From: Artemia franciscana | Lineage: Eukaryota; Arthropoda; Branchiopoda; Anostraca; Artemiidae | DNA length: 64,000 bases | Direction of reading: 5' to 3' | NCBI RefSeq assembly: GCF_032884065.1 | Contig: NC_088872.1 | Location: forward strand, 33,142,917-33,206,916 | Shown here: positions 13,401 through 25,080 of the stretch, piece by piece | How the letters are laid out: every line of letters starts with the position of its first letter | Position numbering within the stretch: position 1 is the stretch's first letter | The notes under the pieces: generated by a model | Databases searched by the model: none | Seen by the model: only the letters and a program-made list of their open reading frames with translations | What the model was told of the DNA's origin: nothing | Program-made: the position numbers and the translations under genes

Positions 13401-16400
13401 AAATGAATGTCAAGATGACTTAGTCACTCAAATTAGGAATAAGTGAGGTGAAAAAATGGTGTCAGGTAACGAGAAAATCCATCAGATGAGTAGTTTCACT
13501 TACCTGAGTAGCATTATTAGGAAAGATGGCGGATCTTTTAATATTTTTTTTGTGGATTTTTATCGTCAATCTTCTTGCTTCGACCTGTTTCTGCCTTGTA
13601 CCGTATACGAGAATGACAAACACTGAATGGAAGAATGACTGAACTAAACAAGCTATTGAAAAATTCTTTTATGTTCCCAAAGCATTAGGAGACGTTAAAG
13701 TTTAAACAGATCAGATTTTTTCGTTTTCACACAATAAAACTTGGGTTCACTTTTAAAAGGCCAGCCACAATGAGAAATAAGAGATTAATTATTTGACGGA
13801 AAAGTAAACAATATTGAACTGAAGTCGATTGGCTTTGAAAGTGAGAAATTTATATATTTTTTGTTGTATCGTAATAGGGAAAATCAAAGAATTTTCTTTA
13901 GAGGAAGGGGTAGTGGACATTAAGGGAAGGCCCGGCACATTTACTCCGTCTATGACTACAAAAAAAATATGCACAATCAAAAGATATTTTCAATTTTAGT
14001 GTTTTTCGAAGGTTTCAGAGAGAGCTTGCTTTGCTTTTAGACTTAAAACACACAAAGATATTTTATCAACTAGAGAACTAGAGATGTATCAACACCTAGA
14101 AACAATTTGTAGTTTTAACTTTTGAAAAGTGAAAGACCAACGAAAAACATACCGCAATACCATGTTGCCCCATTGTGACCAAAATGTTTGGAATGACATC
14201 CAGCATTTCTTTGCAGCACTCGGAAACGGATTCAAATAAGTCTTTTCCGCATAGACGTGTATCAACTTTTCCTGTGGAGTTTAATATTCGTTATATATGT
14301 GTATTTACAAAAAGAACATAATAAAAAAAATTACGAATAAAAGTTGCATAAAAACAGACTTTATTCCGTCACCATAAATGTACGGGCTAATGCTTATAGA
14401 AAACCAGGTATTTTGGCAGCATTTTACTTTAATTTTTCAGACAGTTCAGGATGTTCTTTACCTGAGCTCAGGCAGCAATAGGCTGTATGTTTCGCCGGAA
14501 TGGTGCAGTCTGGATAAAATGACGTCGTTCCTGACAAAAGTGGAACTTTGGTCTTATGTGTATTTTTTTTATAACCTTGCATTAGAAAATTTGGTACTGA
14601 TTGGAAGAATTTTGCTAAATAGTGTCATTAACCTGCTTGGAATAGAGTGATCATACTCGGATATAAAGCTTTGTAAGAGGACATTCGTATAACCGTCCTA
14701 ACGTAATTTTTTTCTTAATTCAATCTTAATTCATCAAGAGCCTCATGAATAGCCGCTTTCAAAAGACTTGAAGCTGGTTGGCGGCTGCCTTTTTATTTTT
14801 AGATCAATGCGCTTACTCTACTTATCGCAAATAATATTGAAGATATCAGTCTTCTCAATAAATGAAAAGGATTAGGAGATACAATTTTTTAAGGGAAAAG
14901 CTGCTAATTCAACTTTTTGTGGAAAACATACAATTGTAAGATTCTATTGGGCAATAGAAACATATTGCGCTTAGATATCAAATGAAGAGACTTCAATAAC
15001 CTTACTTCACAAAAGTGAATTTAGCTTTCATGGTCCTTATTTTGCTATGATGTCCATCATTCCCTCTGCGTCACAAGATGTGCTTTATGAATAGTTTTCG
15101 AATTCTCTCAACAAAGGAGTCTACCAATAGAAAAAAAAATAAGAGAAAAAATCAGTATGCCAATGACTTGGCAAAAATCTGGAGAAAAATTAATAGGGAT
15201 CTAAAACTAGTCAATAATTTGATGCTTAAAAGCCAACAAGAAGTTAGTTTAAATGTAGAAAATTGTAATATTTTACCAACTATTAAGTAAAACAGTATAT
15301 ATTCAATGTGCCTTCAGCTAAAATAATTGGCCACAAAAATCACATTGCTATAGGATTACTGCTATGAGGCAGAACCGAATCTAGGGGGACAGGAAAGAGG
15401 CAGGCATGAAAATACGGAAAAATGCTTTTTTCATAATCTATCACGCAACCATGGGGCCGCTGCGAGTTTTTTCAATTTCCCTATAATTTGTCTGATTTAG
15501 GGGTTTCAACGAACCATCACTCCATGGAATAAATTCCATCGTATGTGTTTGATGAAATTATTAATATTTGAACAGTTGCAATATGAGTCAAACTTACGTT
15601 ATTGCTCCTTGTTGATAAAATTTTGAAACTAAAACCGGTAAATTTTAAGCAACAGAATTAACATTAATTGTTCCTAGGCAACGTTAGCATAATCATAGCT
15701 TTTTTTGGTTAGTATACATTTAGTGCTTAAACGATTCAATATCAGCGAAAGAGGCGATTAAAATTTTCTAAGAGCTTTAACCCCGTCTTAATTGGTGAAG
15801 TGGCTCATCTAAACTGACTTATAACGGTAACAAGGATCCTTGGATTTGGGACATTAACGCAAATAAGGTGAATATCACTCATAATGCTTAAATAGAACAT
15901 CTTTGTATTTTTCTTGTTTATCTTAGATTTGAAGGAATTCACATTTACAGATTGTCTAATTGTCTTGTAAAGAAAGGAGATAGAGTAAGGAGGAAACAAC
16001 AAAGAAAAGAATAATAAGTAAAATAGAGGCGATAAGAATGCTAAGAAGAGGCTGATATGCCTCTTGAAAAATAATACTCTTCTAATTATCTTATACATGA
16101 ATTTTAATTTTTAAAAGCAAGGATTCTTTTAAGTTACAATCAAGCTATTCTTAAGACCAAAACAGAAACAGGAAAAGTCTTAACATTTCAAAATGTCTAA
16201 GGCACAATTCCGAAGAAAAGTAAGAGCCATACATGAACATTGCATAGTTTGTTTGCCCACGATTTTTACATTTGAAGCAGATATACCATTGCCTTCCAAC
16301 GCTTGCCTGTAGACGCAATAAAGATTTTTCAAGTATCAATGAATTTGGTTTAGTTTATCTTTACGCGCCCACGAAAAAGTGTACATGCACAAAATTGATT

Positions 16401-16686
16401 TTACCTGTACTTGCAAAAGAACAGACTTTGCCAGCTCTTTAATCAGCAATTTAACTAGTTGTCACCTCCCTAGGCCCGCTCAGGCTTAATCCCTCACGCC
16501 ATTATCAGTTTGTAAGTTTTTTGAAGTGGGGGGGGGTATACCCCTTGAACATCGAATTTTTTCTCTTTGTTTGGCATATATTTTTGGAATTTTTCTAGTC
16601 TATGTCTAATAAATTGGTTTCAAAATTATAATCCGTAAAATTTCTGTGTTTTCAGCTGAATTTGCTTAGGATCATCAATCGGAAAA

Positions 16687-16730
<44 letters not shown>

Positions 16731-16986
16731 TTCTTTCTTTCTTTCTTTATTTTAGAACTGAAGATATAAAACTCAGACATTCAAATTCTCAAGACCCCCC
16801 AGACTCATAAGAATACCCATAACCTTCAAAATTCAACGGAACATGACTTAAACTTACTTAGCTTTAGATTTTCCAAAATGGCATCGAGTTCAATAATGTT
16901 TGGGGAAATGTATCGAAGACTAGAAGGCACATGGTTTCTTAGAAACGGCCGTATAGACTTCTTAACATCTGTAGTTTCATACCAAA
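7443..16986 (-). CDS. PfkB-family carbohydrate kinase, probable pseudouridine kinase (C-terminal four exons)
   Basis: Minus-strand exons in order of transcription: 16986-16858, 14271-14153, 9566-9478 and 7590-7443 (stop TAA at 7445-7443). All have AG/GT borders, and the joining phases agree (A|GA, phase 0, TG|T). About 159 residues are visible. Exon one has VWYETTDV and then YISPN..EL, typical of the pseudouridine-kinase branch of PfkB. Exon two ends in ILVTMGQHGIA. Exon three ends in SGAGD, the PfkB anion-hole and catalytic Asp motif, completed to GAGDC by the next exon. Exon four has FAAGYISG and closes in a normal PfkB C-terminus (AAKLSLLDFPAVP). The family phosphorylates a sugar or nucleoside with ATP; for pseudouridine the product is its 5'-monophosphate. 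The N-terminal substrate-binding half is expected at higher coordinates but was not located, so a fused glycosidase domain cannot be judged. Confidence 0.85.
10184..10436 (-). CDS. Putative orphan terminal exon inside a kinase intron
   Basis: On the minus strand an AATCTTCAG acceptor is followed by an open frame of 83 codons (first codon shared with a previous exon) that ends in TAA. The product begins NLFVTAQPPYYKNVL and contains a strongly basic/acidic stretch KKEEEKNKKEG, then RDFIILLFRNPEFLG and a tail HREQMEDFRAQVSYA. Its composition is protein-like, unlike the flanking repeats. It lies in the intron between kinase exons 9478-9566 and 14153-14271 on the same strand, but its phase fits neither neighbouring kinase exon, so it is not a simple alternative end of that gene. 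It stops 19 bases short of the hairpin tip of the element at 10455. It could be the last exon of a nested gene or a retroposed piece. I do not recognise the family. Confidence 0.4.
10455..12206 (+). mobile_element. 1.75-kb hairpin/foldback element, copy 1
   Basis: This is a non-coding repeat whose near-identical partner lies at 32984-34723. The left border is A|TCAAACAG, directly followed by the hairpin AGTTCGT-GGTA-ACGAACT. The interior has a hairpin at 11410-11485 with arms of about 25 bp. The last 300 bp (about 11908-12207) is a foldback: arms of about 130 bp, of which at least 104 of 105 compared bases pair, each beginning near CTGAAAGTAAGGAGCGACATT. No transposase frame is seen, so the element is non-autonomous. 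It sits in the large intron of the kinase gene. Confidence 0.8.
13315..13545 (+). pseudogene. LINE reverse-transcriptase fragment (thumb region)
   Basis: The plus strand reads LDKTVKEINKFFGVLRVQGA, a close match in phrasing to the minus-strand fragment at 53278-53535 (EFLEVLRVQGARIGLK), then a stop, then in another frame SSFTYLSSIIRKDGGS. This is the conserved stretch after the RT catalytic palm in the same RTE-like LINE family. Frame shifts and stops make it inactive. It may extend left to about 12780, where an open frame of 64 codons carries no clear motif. Confidence 0.7.
14272..16857. other. Kinase intron, no further exon seen
   Basis: This is an intron of the minus-strand kinase between exons 16858-16986 and 14153-14271. 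Short frames on both strands (for example near 14378, 15078, 15805 and 16151) lack motifs and paired splice sites. A (TC)n run at 16691-16735 followed by (TTTC)n is a microsatellite. Confidence 0.5.
16691..16748. repeat. (TC)n / (TTTC)n microsatellite
   Basis: About 20 TC dinucleotides run into TTTC tetranucleotides. Confidence 0.9.
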
Positions 16987-17040
16987 CTAAAAAAAAAATA
17001 CAGAGTTATACAATAATTCATTGAACCATAATCCATAGTA

Positions 17041-17310
17041 AGGTAAAAAAAAAAAAGGTAAAGAATACGGCATTAGACTTTACAGTCCCCACCGGCGGTG
17101 CTGATCTCCGTTTCTCGGCCCTTCAGCCAGGAAGTGCAATGGGGGGTTGGGGGCCAATCATCCTGTGCTTTCGCACGCCCTTCCTGTTTACCTTCCCCAG
17201 ATTTCTCCAAGTACCCATTTAGAGCTGGGTCGACTCTGTTTGAGCTTACAGAGTCACGCCACTGACTTCCGTCCCAAACTTAATAATTGGGTACACTAGG
17301 ATTAAACCAC
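17041..17310 (-). mobile_element. tRNA-derived SINE, copy 1
   Basis: This shares its layout and many blocks (TTCAGCCAGGAAGTGCA, CCCTTCCTGTTTACC, CCAGATTTCTCCAAGTACCCA) with 50187-50391 and, more weakly, with 40725-40990. Read on the minus strand the element starts with a decayed B-box-like GGTTTAATCC and ends with a TTTACCTT-type tail near 17041. The tRNA-like head is clearer in the 40725 copy. Confidence 0.65.
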
Positions 17311-18157
17311 ATTTAAAATAAATTTCATATGTAGAAGAAGTGTCATTTGAAATGGAATTATGAATGATAACAATTATAATAGTTACTATTTCAATTTTTA
17401 CTTTACTTGCCATTGCCGGTAGTTACAATTGAAGCTATTGTCTTTACAGATGTACCTGAAATTATTCGTTTTAAATATTGAGGCATTTTAGCGTGATGCT
17501 GTGACTTCATCAGTCATAATACGGAAGTGGTACCAAAAAAGGTTTTTTTTGTGTGAAAAAAGCATTCTACTTTAGTATTTTAAAGGCGATTTTATATACA
17601 CTGGTTAAAAATTTATTGTATTTAGTTTCTGGTATAGAGGGCTAAAAACCTCCACTAAGGATTCCCACACAAGGGAATTTCAGTTTAATGAATAGAAACT
17701 ATTTATTTTTATCCGCCACAGTTTTCTAGAGTTTCCAAAATCTTTTCAAAATTTCCGTAAATTTTTTTTTCACTGCAACTATTTGATCTAAAATTTAACA
17801 TGTTCACGATTAATTTTAGTAAAAATTAAAAAGTTAAATTAAGTAAAAAGTAGTATCGGTGCTTTTTAACATCATTACCGCAGGAAAGTGCTACCAAAAA
17901 CGACGCTACACGCCATCTTCAAGTTGCAGAAGAGTCTGATGATCAGTGTGCTGTGGCAGCTATTAATTATCAATTCATAGTCATATTTCATTTGTTTACA
18001 GATCTAGAAACTTATTTAAGAAATTCCCAGGCCAGGTGGAACAAAAATTCCCTTGAAAGGGAAGGGACCAAACATTTGGCATACAAATATTTCTTTTAAA
18101 ATTTTTTTAAACATACTCATACATTTTGAGAAAAACGATCAGAAATTGAATTATTGT
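17311..18157. other. Intergenic or intronic spacer
   Basis: No supported gene. The stretch 17882-17990 after CCGCAG is open for about 36 codons on the plus strand but has no partner exon. The missing kinase N-terminal exons could lie here or further right on the minus strand. Confidence 0.35.
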
Positions 18158-18478
18158 TTTCAACTGAAAGTGAGGAGCAACATTAAAATTTGAAACGAAC
18201 AAAAATTATTAAGTATAAAAGGGGGGCTGCCTCATCCTCAATACTTTGCTCTTTACGCTAAAGTTTGACTTTTTGTCCCAATTATTTAAGAACGACTCCT
18301 TGAAACACAGGGGTCGTTTAATTAGAAAGATACTTTTTTGAACTGCTCAAAAACTTCAGCTTGAAGAGCGACGGATTGAGGACGGGGTAGTCCGAAGAAC
18401 AGTTTCTGTTCGTTCTAAATTATAATGTTGCTCCTTAGTTTCAGCTGAAAAAAACTTGTTGTTTTTATTTATTTACAT
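18158..18478. mobile_element. Foldback MITE, diverged copy
   Basis: Inverted arms start with CAACTGAAAGTGAGGAGCAACATT on the left and end GTTGCTCCTTAGTTTCAGCTG on the right, with the inner TTTGCTCTTTACGCTAAAG motif. It is the stand-alone form of the foldback that ends the element at 10455-12206. The arms are clearly more diverged than in the two long copies, so it is an older insertion. Confidence 0.75.
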
Positions 18479-20257
18479 TTAAGACCTATCTCACGTCATT
18501 AGCCGTAATTTGTATTTCCTCAGTCACTCCATTTCCGTACTCTAATTTTCAGCCAATTTCATTACACAATTTTCGCTTCTTTTAGTTTTAATGTGGGTAT
18601 AAGAATTATCACTTTCCGTCTTTCAAGTGACTTAGTATGTCGCGAAGCGGCAAGATATTTGGAATTTAAAGGATTTTAAATGGTCCTTTTCCATAAAATT
18701 TTTTTCGCACCATAAAAAACCTCACAATGTCTGAATTGCTATTTGAACTGCTTAAATTTACGATTGTATTGAAAGAGCCACAAAAGTTTTAATTTTTTTT
18801 TCGAGTTTTACATAATAAAAACTGAGCATTTTTATTGGAGGGGGGGGAGTGCAAGAGGGGTCCACATCCGGATAGTCAAGGGGCATGGGATATATAATGT
18901 TTTTCTCCATGTTATTGGGGGAAACTACCCACCCTCCTCCCCCCCATTTGACACCGCCCGAATAAAGCACCTGATGAAAATTTTACCTCAGATCAACGAT
19001 TCTAATTTAAAAATATTTCTAAGAAGCCATGAGTTGAAATTTTATTTCTGAACTCTTGCAACCAAGGCCATAATTAGCTTATTTAATTTTATTGCTCGCT
19101 GTTCAACTTTGGCGAAAGAAAATGAGAAATTAAAAACGGTCAAACTAATACAAAAGCATTAAATTTGATAATCAAATAATTTATTTAAAATGATAAACAG
19201 ATTTTACTTTCTTAATTTAAATTTTGTCGATTTGGCGAAACAACGAAAATGCAAAGTTTACGAATTTTGCATTTTACCATATCCGTTCCAAAAAATTCGC
19301 TTGGTTTTCAGAAAAAAAAAGTAATAAGATTAAAATTATGCGCAACATTTAACCACTCCTTAACTTTTTTTCAAACTTGTGGAATGATTTTAAATTTTGA
19401 TTGGGCTTTACCTATGCTTAATAACTAAATTTATCACTGCCAGACTTCCTCCGCAAAATTTACAAACTGTATTTCTGAATCTTGGACCCCCCTCCTTTTG
19501 ACGCCCCTGTCCGTTATGATGGAGATGGAAAGCTGAATCAAACTCTATTTACATGCATTACAACTTCTATTGTTCAAATCTTGTCCTAGTCAAGGCCTCC
19601 ACACTGGGTCTACTTTAAATGCTATAAGGTATTTCCAGTAGGTGTCTCTTTTTCCAAACAATCCGGGTACGAACTTCTTGTGCACTCTGCTGCATACAAA
19701 GAAAAGGAGTTTCACCATAGTGTATCAACATAGTGATACACACGGTTGAAAGGTATGACACTGTGATTAATGTTTTTTTTTCAGTACAACGAGAAGTATC
19801 ACGAAAACACAAATACGGAGCGAGGTGAACGCTACCGTTTATTGAAAAGAAAGAGATTAAAAAGTCTGAAAAAATACTACAGATTTTTTAAGTGTTGTTG
19901 CTTATGTCGCGTTTTCCTCGAATTTTCGTGCAACATTATGTAGTACGTGCCCTCGGAGTTCTAAAGGGGTTTAATAGACTTGTCTGTTTAGTCGGATTTG
20001 AACGGTATGTCACTCGGTGTGTCTGTTTCCTGTAAAAATCAGCTATTTACCACTGAATAAGAAACTGTTGTGGCGTTGGGGTCTAATCAATACCATTTAC
20101 CTTTTTTCTGTACATGGAAATTATACGTTTGGATTTGACGGTGCCTTTCCATTTTCTATTGCCGATTTTGCCGTTAACAAGATGTATTCCCTGCCATCTA
20201 TATATGAGTATCTTAGATGTGATATTTATTTAGCAGTAGTTTCAAACTTCCTTAAAA
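18479..20257. other. Region upstream of the first claudin exon
   Basis: No gene is supported. Poly-G/poly-C runs lie near 18838-18955. The part nearest 20257 probably contains the promoter and 5' leader of the claudin exon at 20258, but no core promoter motif is certain. Confidence 0.35.
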
Positions 20258-23200
20258 ATGCCTGATTTTGGTTTGAATGTGTTATCAAAATCAGCAGTCT
20301 TACTGCTGATTGTAAGCTCTGCCTTTATAATTGTCGCTTTTTCTACTGATAACTGGTTAGCAAATGATGGAACCAGGAAGTCACACTTTTTGAAGATTGG
20401 TAAGTTTTTAAATCACTGTGTACACCATCCTGGGTTAATTTCTAGTTTGGGGGCTTACTGCCATGTTGTAAACTGACAAAGTTACGTGAATTAAATTTTC
20501 AGGAATGAATCCAGGGCATAAAATATATGCTGTGAAGGTAATGTCAATCTACTTGTATTGCTCACGCATAGATGACAACTCTGGTTTGCATGGAGTTGGA
20601 GTTCTTCTTTTCACTGCTGCCAATCATGCCCTTATTAAGTAGGAAACAGTATATCAAAGACTTACTAGAGTAAATTTTAGAGGTTAAAAGATACAATACA
20701 AGTCTTAGCAAACAGTTTTTGTTGGTATGACAGAAATATGTTAGGCCTACTGCTAAAACCAGGGGTCAAATAAAAAGTTAAACACAGACTGAATATAAAT
20801 AACTAATACATTTATTGCATGATATTAATATGTACAATAGGCCTACAGATTAAGAATTGAAATATGAAACACAAATTAGTAACCAGGTTAATTTCCTACT
20901 GTTTGTGATTGTTTTCACTCATTGTTCACAGAACTGAATTAAGATATAATGCCTCTAATCGCTTAGGTCAAGCTAGGAGAATTTAGACTAGAGACAAAGA
21001 CCTAAGGAACATAAATCCTCAAGGGAAAAGTGGGGATGCTGTATTTGCAGGTATCATTTTGCTAGTTACAAAATTGTTAATTTGACTTGAGTCAAGCATT
21101 CATAACAAGGGTTTATTTTGGCTTGCAAATTAGTCTTGTATTTTGCTTAACTCAAGCAAAATCAACAAGGATGGATATTACAAGACAAGCTTGCTTCAGG
21201 CATGTGCTATTTACAGGATATGATTATTGCTACTCTAACAATTGTTGCCAGCACATGTTAGACTTAACAATGGCTTAAATAAAATTCTTGATGATAGGCT
21301 ATTCATAATTTTAAAAACTTATAGTTGATTTATGTGTATAAAAACTGTTAGAGAAGAACCAGAATTATGCTCCAGAAAGCTATTTTGAAGTGTCTACCTT
21401 CTCCCTTTCCCCCTCTGAAAAGCACTGACCTTTGGTTAACTATGACAAGCTTTGTGTTTCAAAAGTGAAATTTTCAGAAATATATTTACAGCAAAAATGA
21501 GATTCAAGGAAAGAGTTTTGAGCCACATACTTCTGCTGAGTCCTTACTCATAGGTTTTTCAGAAGTTGTTCAGGTTTATTTTGAATTTGGAAAGGTTTCC
21601 TGGTATGACTCAGATTATTTAAATTGTGTTTTCAGGCAGTTCATAAGTTGTAAGCAAGGAACAACTCATGCTTATATACATAAAAAGAATTCACTTTTCA
21701 TGGTGATTCTAAATATTTAAAATTCATAAGTTTAATGTTAGCAACAAAAGTTGCAAACATGAGAAAATTTGCCTGATTTTTGGGAAAGGAGCAAAACCCT
21801 CCCAAATGGGTGTATGATACAGATGGAAATCATACCATCAAATTTGGCATATCAGAGAACCCTAATACAAATTTTTAAGCCCATATCTACAAAAATGCAA
21901 AACTTTGCATTTTTCTTCAAGAAGAAACACCACATAACCATGAATATTTGTTTATTTTATATTTCTAAGGGGTAATTATAACAAAACAGTGGTCCTGGAA
22001 AATCATTAAAAGGGTCATTCAAATGTAAATTAAAAGTTTTAATGCTGTTTTTAAGTAGAAAAATAATTTGACACAGAAAAGTGGCTTTTTTAATTATGTT
22101 GTGGTGAAAGCAACAATTTTGTCCTAACAATGGAGGAAAAGCTTCAATTGAAAATTTAAATGGTACATTCAATCCTAAAAATGCAACTGGTCTATAAAAA
22201 ATAACTGATTAATATAAACATTTATTTCTAGCTTCATTTAAATAAGTTGGTTCATTTGAGGCTTTATAAAATTATGTATAGTGATGTATAATTTACATAA
22301 GCTGTTATGGAGAAGTGCTGCTAGATCTTTTTGTAGGCAGGGGGAAGTTAGTGTGCCTGAAGCACACAAATTCTAAAAATTATTTCTATGACAAATCTCT
22401 GTTAATCTTACTTCCTCGTTCAGATTGTCGGAGGTCTAGGATGTATCAAATTCCTTTTGTAAGCTCTGAAAGGTCAAAGTTTTCAATTAGATACCAAATA
22501 CCCTTCATTGCTAACAATCATAAGCTGAATGATAAAATTCTGTTTGATCCATCCCAAAAGTCTGAGCTAAAATTTAAAAAAGCAAATATTAAAGATTGTT
22601 TGCTAAAAATTTTGATTATTCACCATTGATGATGGAAATTAAAATTTTAAATTTAAATTATTTGATCTTCTTATTTGTGCGTTTGTTTTTGTGTCCCTGT
22701 GTCTGGGATGGCCTCCCACGCCCCTCCTGCCCAATATTTATGTATTTACTTATCTTTTATGAGTTTTTTTCTATTTTGTGTGTCTTCTACTGTATTATAC
22801 TTTGAAATCATTATTATGATGAGATGTTGATGTTTTTTCTTATGTTTTTGCACTGTCCCAGCCTTACAAGCTCTGCTCTCTGTTAGGGCATAATATTGTT
22901 TGTGTATTTTTTGAGTTGAATAAAGAAAAAGTTGAGTTGAGTTGAGTTGAAGCCTCAAAAAGTTCATTTTTATGTCAAATTTTCTTGCTTTCTGTGACTC
23001 TTCAGATAAATTTGCTTTAATTCTTTTTTAGGATTAGGCGTAGGGGTTGAAATCAATCTCTAAATTTAACTTCATTTGTTGGAATATTTTTCAACTAAAC
23101 CTGTAATATTGGTGCTAGGTGGTGACTCTCTCATTGCAGAATTTTTTTCTGCATAAGAGAAGAGAATACATTATTATGTGTAACAGCACAAACAGTGAAA

Positions 23201-24684
23201 GAAAGGGGGGGGGAGGATCATGAGTGCGTCTAAGGAATTTTCTGGAGCTTTGTTTGGTTGGAATTTAAATGTGGATGTTTCTAATTTTTCTAACTACATT
23301 CATTTTTTAGTATCTTTTTGTTACTCAGTGAGCATTGATCTCCTGACCCCCTGCCAAAGTGGAAAAACAATGCCTCAAAAACCTTGGAAATCACAACCCT
23401 ATAATTCATCTTTGAAGTTTCTGACAGATCATTTAATTTTCACAGTATCAGGGCTACAGGGTCAGGGCAGTATGAGATACATTGTTCCAGCTCCTTACTT
23501 TTCTTTGGGACTGGGGTAACTATACCCATTTAAAAATATCAGAGGCTGATCTAGAACAAAAAATTATCTGGTAGAGTAAAGCAAGATGCCTGAAGCAGTA
23601 AAAGTTTCTTATTCTGGAGACTAAAGTTCATTTTTGACAGTTGGACTTTATTTGGAAAAGCAAATGCCCTAAATGAGCTCTCTTTCTTGAAGTACTGTTC
23701 TGCAAAAGTTAAAATCAGACTTGAATAGTTGGGTTTAAGAGGGAGTAGGTATGGTATTGCCTATACATTGGTATGGTATGAATAGGCTAGGGATGATACA
23801 ATGCCACACCTAGGAATGGTGCTAAAAACAAAAAGAAGTTTAAAAAAAAAACAGGTAAAAAATTGAGTGACTTTAAAACTTAAAACAAACAGAAATTATT
23901 TTGTAAATGAGGTGGGGTTTCCCCCCATCTCAATCTCTGCTCTTTATGCCAATATTTGACTTTGTCCCCAAGGCTTTAAACCAGAAGTGTGCTCATCAGC
24001 ACTCTCAAAATAGCACTATAAAAGTCTAGTGTAAAGAGTGGGGGCAGCCCACCTCAGATGCAGACTAAGTACTGTTTATATTAAGTTTCGATGTAATTCT
24101 TTGCTTTCATTTGAATTTTGTTATCTAGTCAAAATCTAATGTCAAAGAAAAGTTGGACTCAATCAACATTTTGAAGCTGCCAAAAACTTGAAACTACCTT
24201 CCTAGTGGAATTTAGCCTTTGGATCCATTCTGGAAAGCTTCATTCACTTTATTCAACTACTTTCCAAGACAGAAAAAAGGAAGTGTTTGAGATGTGACTA
24301 TTTAGTCTACTGAAAAATTAACATTTTTCAAAAAAAACAACTTAACGTCCTTGTGGAGATGTCTCACTGATAAGATAGTTGGGTACAATAGATTGAAAGG
24401 CTCAAATTATTAGTAAAAGCAATGACATAGGCAATAGAAGTTGAAAGAACTATTGTAAGTGGTATTTGAGAAAATTTTTATGTCCAATTTGTTTTTTAGT
24501 TTCCCAACAAAATCAAAAAGTAGAATTGCAGTTAGATATGTAATTTTTTTATTGTTTACAGGGCTATGGAATGCATGTTTTGATGACTTCAAAGACATTA
24601 GGCATCATTATGATAGAAGTTTCACAGGATGCAGGCATGTTCTGGATGAAGAATATCATTTTATTGACGATTTTCTTAGACCAC
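20258..24684 (+). CDS. Claudin-like protein, 5' half A (two exons; 3' part possibly shared with 31899 and 37790)
   Basis: Exon A1 (20258-20399) starts at ATG after AAAA and ends ATT G|GTAAG. Exon A2 (24562-24684) follows TTTACAG and ends CCA C|GTAAGT. The junction codon G|GG is the glycine of GLW. Together they give 88 residues: a first membrane helix (about residues 12-29, LLLIVSSAFIIVAFS), a tryptophan at 33, GLW at 48-50, Cys53 and Cys71, so the W-GLW-C-C signature of claudin extracellular loop 1 is complete. No exon for helices 2-4 was found between 24685 and 29245. The phase and last base (C) at 24684 equal those of the other first half at 29537, so A2 can join the exon at 31899, giving a 216-residue protein. 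Otherwise this is an orphan or truncated paralogue. Claudins seal septate junctions in arthropods. Confidence 0.75.
20400..21699. other. Intron of claudin half A, no feature
   Basis: AT-rich intron sequence. Short frames (for example 21087) lack motifs. Two TAGGCCTA palindromes lie near 20742 and 20837. Confidence 0.45.
21745..22165 (+). mobile_element. Interior fragment of the hairpin/foldback element
   Basis: The order of blocks GAGAAAATTTGCCTGATTTT, GGCATATCAGAGAACCCTAAT and CTACAAAAATGCAAAACTTTGCATTTTT matches the interior of the copies at 10455 and 32984 (for example TATCAGAGAACCCTA at 33250). The hairpin end and foldback end are missing. It lies in the first intron of claudin half A. 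Confidence 0.65.
22315..22955 (+). mobile_element. 3' end of a jockey/CR1-like LINE
   Basis: The open frame 22315-22629 resembles the C-terminal tail of jockey-type LINE ORF2: Asn/Ser-rich start, then RSRMYQIPFVSSERSKFSI..YQIPFI and FKKANIKDCLLKIL. It is followed by a T-rich 3' untranslated stretch, an AATAAA at 22918-22923 and a terminal (TTGAG)n repeat (22930-22952), the kind of tandem tail such elements leave. The family is argued from layout; no catalytic motif is present. Confidence 0.5.
22956..23839. other. Intron of claudin half A, no gene seen
   Basis: A 99-codon frame (23220-23519) starts next to a poly-G run and shows no motif. It is probably chance. Confidence 0.4.
23840..24120. 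mobile_element. Foldback MITE, old copy
   Basis: Left arm block AAAACTTAAAACAAACAGAAATTATT and right arm block CTGTTTATATTAAGTTTCGATGTAATTCTTTGCTTTCA flank the inner TCTCTGCTCTTTATGCC / GTGTAAAGAGTGGGGG pair. It has the same layout as 18158-18478 but more substitutions. Confidence 0.65.
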
Positions 24685-24689
24685 GTAAG

Positions 24690-24957
24690 TTTCAAAAGGC
24701 AATATTGAGAGAAAGGTTGAGATGGCTAGGGCACAATGTGTGGATGAATGGCTAAACAGAAAGCAGGTCGTCTGCAATTGGGGTGGAAGTATGTCATAAA
24801 GAATTTTTTTTTAAGGAAATCTAAACTTCCTGGGAGGGGGTGTAAAAATGGATACTTTGAATAGATTGGGATGGAGGAGGGGCATGCGTAGCTGTGTTGG
24901 CCTCAGAAGGCTTGGTGCTGTGGTGAGTTGTTAGTAGTAGTAGTAGTTGTTGTTGTT
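24690..24957 (+). pseudogene. LINE C-terminal fragment with (TAG)n(TTG)n tail
   Basis: It starts almost at the splice donor of claudin exon A2. Pieces of the conserved end of the RTE-like LINE are readable in broken frames: AILRERLRWLGH, then TSWEGV, then LNRLGWRRGMRSCVGLRRLG.VVSC, followed by a TAG/TTG trinucleotide tail at 24928-24957, the usual 3' end of this family. It is dead (frame shifts, stops). The same segment is present on the minus strand at 52865-53274. Confidence 0.75.
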
Positions 24958-25080
24958 CATCATTCATCAGAATAGTGTTTTAAAGTAATTCTGAAGCTAC
25001 ACAAAATCAGTATTTGTTTTTAAGCAATATTGATGAAAAACAAATAAGTGAAAAAGAGTAAATGTGGTACTAGTTGGGAA

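Noticed and set aside
17882..17990. Possible exon after a CCGCAG acceptor
   Set aside because: No donor, no partner exon and no recognisable protein phrase.
23220..23519. 99-codon plus-strand frame in a claudin intron
   Set aside because: No motif, no paired splice sites, starts next to a poly-G run.
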